Positions 1 through 5,920 of a stretch of 5,920 bases of DNA are shown one piece after another. Made by a program: the position numbers and the translations under genes. The notes beneath the pieces were generated by a model, which worked only from the letters and a program-made list of their open reading frames with translations, was not told the DNA's origin and made no database searches. Within the stretch, counting starts at the first letter, position 1. Each line of letters begins with the position of its first letter. Source of the stretch: Accumulibacter sp. (GTDB taxonomy: Bacteria > Pseudomonadota > Gammaproteobacteria > Burkholderiales > Rhodocyclaceae); NCBI GenBank assembly GCA_003538495.1, contig DPSD01000139.1, positions 7,531-13,450 on the forward strand, given 5' to 3'.

Positions 1-1
1 A

Positions 2-160
2 AGCGACCTGCGGCACATCCCGGTCATTGCCGTCACCGCCTTCGCCATGAAGGGCGACGAGGAGAAGATCCGCCAGGGCGGCTGCGAGGGCTATATCTCA
101 AAGCCCATCTCGATCACCGAATTCATCGGCACGGTGCAGAAGTATCTCGACCGGGCCTAA
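2..160 (+). CDS. DivK-like single-domain response regulator, 3' end only (5' truncated by window edge)
   Basis: Only the last 52 codons are present, ending in TAA at 158-160. They encode the second half of a CheY-like receiver domain: the beta4 strand and conserved Thr ([10 protein letters not shown]), then the beta5 Lys-Pro pair (GYISKPIS), then a closing alpha5 helix ending YLDRA. The protein stops straight after the receiver fold, so there is no C-terminal output domain; such proteins act as phosphotransfer intermediates or bind partner proteins. The stretch [20 protein letters not shown] closely resembles DivK of alphaproteobacteria as I remember it. The phosphoacceptor Asp and the start codon lie outside the window. 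It is 21 bp upstream of the HD-GYP regulator and probably cotranscribed with it. It is a candidate phosphate acceptor for the HPt domain of the downstream hybrid kinase (inference). The receiver fold is very secure; a DivK-like role is moderately secure. An alternative is that this is the terminal receiver of a longer hybrid protein whose N-terminal part is off-window. Confidence 0.85.
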   Translation, partial: SDLRHIPVIAVTAFAMKGDEEKIRQGGCEGYISKPISITEFIGTVQKYLDRA

Positions 161-181
161 GGCCTGTCCTAATATGAAGCC

Positions 182-1291
<1,110 letters not shown>

Positions 1292-1342
1292 AGGCGCTGC
1301 CGCCTCGTTCAGCCGCGATCGCCAGCGCTCGCCCGCGGCGGA

Positions 1343-1348
1343 AAGGAG
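1343..1348 (+). promoter_or_regulatory. Ribosome binding site deciding the start of the substrate-binding protein gene
   Basis: AAGGAG lies 4 nt before the ATG at 1353. This supports 1353 over the in-frame ATG at 1200, which would add 51 low-complexity residues inside the preceding gene and bury the signal peptide. Confidence 0.8.
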
Positions 1349-1352
1349 ACTC

Positions 1353-2170
1353 ATGAAGAAGGCCTCGTACCGGCGCCTGATCGCCCTGCTGTTGCTGGCC
1401 CTCGTCGCCGGAACCGCACGCGCCGGGGCCCTGTCGGTTGGCGGTACCGGGTCGGCCGCGCCGATTGTCCGCCTGCTGTTCGAGGAATTCCTCAAGCAGG
1501 CCCCCGACGCCCGGCTGAACCAGATCGCGCCACCACTCGGCTCCGGAAGCGCTGTCAAGGCTCTGGCTGCCGGCCGCATCGACCTGGCGGTCATCGGCCG
1601 GGTGTTGAAGCCGGCGGAGGCCGCGCAGGTCGGGCAGCAGTTCGCCCTTGCCACCACCGCGTTCGTCCTGGCCTCGTCCGATGCGCCGCAGAGCGGCGGC
1701 TTCACCGTCGACCAGCTGGCCCGGATCTACGAAGGGCAGCTACTGACCTGGCCCGACGGTTCACCGATCCGCCTGATCCTGCGCGCCCGCTTCGAGAGCG
1801 ACACGCAAGTGCTCAGGGAGATGTCGCCGGCGATGGCCAAGGCCGTCGACGCCGCCTCGCTGCGACCCGGGATGGTTACCGCCGACAATGACCTCGACAC
1901 GCTGCGGCTGCTGGCCAGGACCCCCGGTTCGCTCGGCCCGACGACCGTCGGCCTGCTGACGACCAGCAACACGCGTCTGGTCGTCCTGCCGATCAATGGC
2001 GTCGCGCCGTCGCTGGCAAACCTGAAAAACGGCAGCTACCCCTGGCGCAAGACGCTCACCGTCGTGCTGCCGCAGCAGCCCGGCGAGTTGGCCGAACGCT
2101 TCGCGACCTTCCTGCGCTCCGCCGCCGCCAGCCGCCTGCTGCAGGCTTACGACCACCTGCCCTACGGCCA

Positions 2171-2174
<4 letters not shown>
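1353..2174 (+). CDS. Secreted PstS-like periplasmic substrate-binding protein, probable sensor partner of the adjacent kinase
   Basis: The protein is 273 residues. Residues 1-24 form a Sec signal peptide: basic MKKASYRR, hydrophobic core LIALLLLALVAG, and an A-x-A cleavage site at TARA before GALSV. The mature part resembles the phosphate-binding (PstS-like, PBP type II) fold: GGTGSAAP (30-37), GSGSAVKAL (63-71), RIDLAVIGR (75-83), QLARIYEG followed by TWPDGSPI (121-139), GSLGPTTVGLL (192-202) and YPWRKTLTVVLP (229-240). These match the places where PstS-family proteins have their ligand-loop Gly/Ser/Thr, the 'I..G.I..W.DG' segment and the 'YP..R.L' segment. It is shorter than classic PstS proteins (about 320-350 residues). 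No pstC, pstA or pstB gene is adjacent, and the stop overlaps the kinase start by 4 bp (ATGA). This suggests it binds an anion, possibly phosphate, in the periplasm for signalling rather than uptake (inference). The ligand cannot be read from the sequence. The fold is secure; the sensory role is a hypothesis. Confidence 0.88.
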
Positions 2175-5383
<3,209 letters not shown>

Positions 5384-5460
5384 CCAGACGGCCGACCGTC
5401 CGGCAATGCGCGCTGCCCGTGCACGCACCACTGCGGCGCACGATCAAGCCCGCTTTCCAT

Positions 5461-5466
5461 TAGAAT
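5461..5466 (+). promoter_or_regulatory. Possible sigma-70 -10 element for aroG
   Basis: TAGAAT matches the TATAAT consensus at 5 of 6 positions and sits in a locally AT-richer patch of an otherwise very GC-rich gap. It would place transcription start near 5473 and give a leader of roughly 36 nt. No good -35 hexamer is visible 15-18 bp upstream, so the call is weak, or the promoter may depend on an activator. Confidence 0.3.
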
Positions 5467-5495
5467 CAAGCCCGCGGCCGCCCGGGCCGAAAGCC

Positions 5496-5504
5496 AGGAG
5501 GAGG
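5496..5504 (+). promoter_or_regulatory. Strong Shine-Dalgarno sequence of aroG
   Basis: AGGAGGAGG contains two overlapping full AGGAGG cores, 4 and 7 nt before the ATG at 5509. It fixes the start and suggests efficient translation, unlike the weakly marked starts of the HD-GYP and kinase genes. Confidence 0.85.
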
Positions 5505-5508
5505 CCCG

Positions 5509-5920
5509 ATGACCTTGCAGAGCAAACCAAACACCGACGACGTTCGCATCAGAGAGATCAAGGAGCTGGTCCCGCCGGCCCACGTTTTCCGCGAATTTCC
5601 GGTCGGCGTCCGCGCTGCAACGACGACTTATGACGCACGCCAGGGCATCCATAGAATCCTGCACGGTGCCGACAACCGCTTGCTGGTGGTGATCGGCCCG
5701 TGCTCGATTCACGACGTCGATTCGGCCGTTGACTACGCAAGCCGCTTGCAGAAGGAAGTCCACCGCTTCGAAAACGATCTGCTGATCGTGATGCGCGTCT
5801 ATTTCGAGAAACCTCGTACGACGGTCGGCTGGAAGGGGCTGATCAACGATCCGCGTCTCGATAACAGCATCCGGATCAATGAGGGGCTGCGCCTGGCGCG
5901 CGGTCTGCTTCTCGAAATCA
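5509..5920 (+). CDS. aroG: 3-deoxy-7-phosphoheptulonate (DAHP) synthase, class I AroG type, 5' part (3' truncated by window edge)
   Basis: The first 137 codons are present; the family is about 350 residues, so roughly 60% is off-window. The enzyme condenses phosphoenolpyruvate with erythrose 4-phosphate to DAHP, the first committed step of the shikimate pathway, in the cytoplasm. The sequence matches E. coli AroG/AroF/AroH closely along its length: DDVRIREIKELVPP (10-23), LLVVIGPCSIHD (58-69) with the metal-binding Cys at C65, and MRVYFEKPRTTVGWKGLIND (95-114) with R96 and K101 at the positions of substrate-binding R92 and K97 of E. coli AroG. The N-terminal DD..RI..IKEL segment, which contributes to dimer contacts and feedback inhibition in E. 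coli isozymes, is retained, so allosteric control by an aromatic amino acid is likely. Which amino acid it responds to cannot be told, because the discriminating residues lie beyond the edge. The ATG is supported by the double AGGAGG. The symbol aroG is the usual default; aroF or aroH remain possible. Confidence 0.95.
   Translation, partial: MTLQSKPNTDDVRIREIKELVPPAHVFREFPVGVRAATTTYDARQGIHRILHGADNRLLVVIGPCSIHDVDSAVDYASRLQKEVHRFENDLLIVMRVYFEKPRTTVGWKGLINDPRLDNSIRINEGLRLARGLLLEI

Larger units (their letters stand above)
5384..5508 (+). other. Intergenic gap between the signalling operon and aroG
   Basis: This 125-bp stretch holds no convincing gene. Just after the kinase stop, GACGG (5387-5391) and CCGTC (5396-5400) could form a 5-bp hairpin with a CCGA loop, but no T run follows, so it is not a convincing intrinsic terminator. 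The far end carries a possible -10 element and the Shine-Dalgarno sequence of the next gene. The gap and the change of function suggest a new transcription unit begins here. Confidence 0.6.

Noticed and set aside
1294..1328. Inverted repeat GCGCTG/CAGCGC in the gap between the HD-GYP and binding-protein genes
   Set aside because: A 6-bp stem with a 23-nt loop and no T run is expected by chance at this GC content. It is not a terminator.
5387..5400. GACGG-CCGA-CCGTC hairpin just after the kinase stop, considered as a terminator
   Set aside because: It has only five base pairs and no downstream T run. It may be a chance hairpin; termination could be Rho-dependent.

Overview
The window is GC-rich, tightly packed bacterial DNA with every gene on the + strand. 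An AroG-type class I DAHP synthase, an RpfG-like HD-GYP regulator and a BarA-like hybrid kinase together suggest a proteobacterium, most likely a betaproteobacterium (Rhodocyclales or 'Candidatus Accumulibacter'-like). That placement comes from protein resemblance recalled from memory, not from a search.

Positions 1-5383 hold what looks like one signalling operon. It contains, in order: the 3' end of a DivK-like single-domain response regulator (2-160); a receiver/HD-GYP response regulator, predicted to hydrolyse cyclic di-GMP (182-1291); a small secreted PstS-like substrate-binding protein (1353-2174); and a 1070-residue membrane hybrid histidine kinase with two PAS domains, kinase core, receiver and HPt domain (2171-5383). 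The gaps are 21 bp, 61 bp and a 4-bp ATGA overlap. No terminator is visible between the genes, and any operon promoter lies upstream of the window.

A reasonable model, which is inference, is that the binding protein senses a small periplasmic ligand (phosphate or another oxyanion) and presents it to the kinase's periplasmic loop. Phosphate would then pass H465 -> D774 -> H925 and on to the two response regulators, changing HD-GYP phosphodiesterase activity and so cyclic di-GMP level. No transporter permease or ATPase gene accompanies the binding protein, which favours a sensory role.

Positions 5384-5508 are a 125-bp intergenic gap with a possible -10 element and a strong Shine-Dalgarno sequence. 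They lead into the first 137 codons of an aroG-type DAHP synthase gene (first step of aromatic amino acid biosynthesis), which runs off the right edge. It appears to be an independent housekeeping transcription unit. I saw no RNA genes, mobile elements, CRISPR arrays or long repeats.
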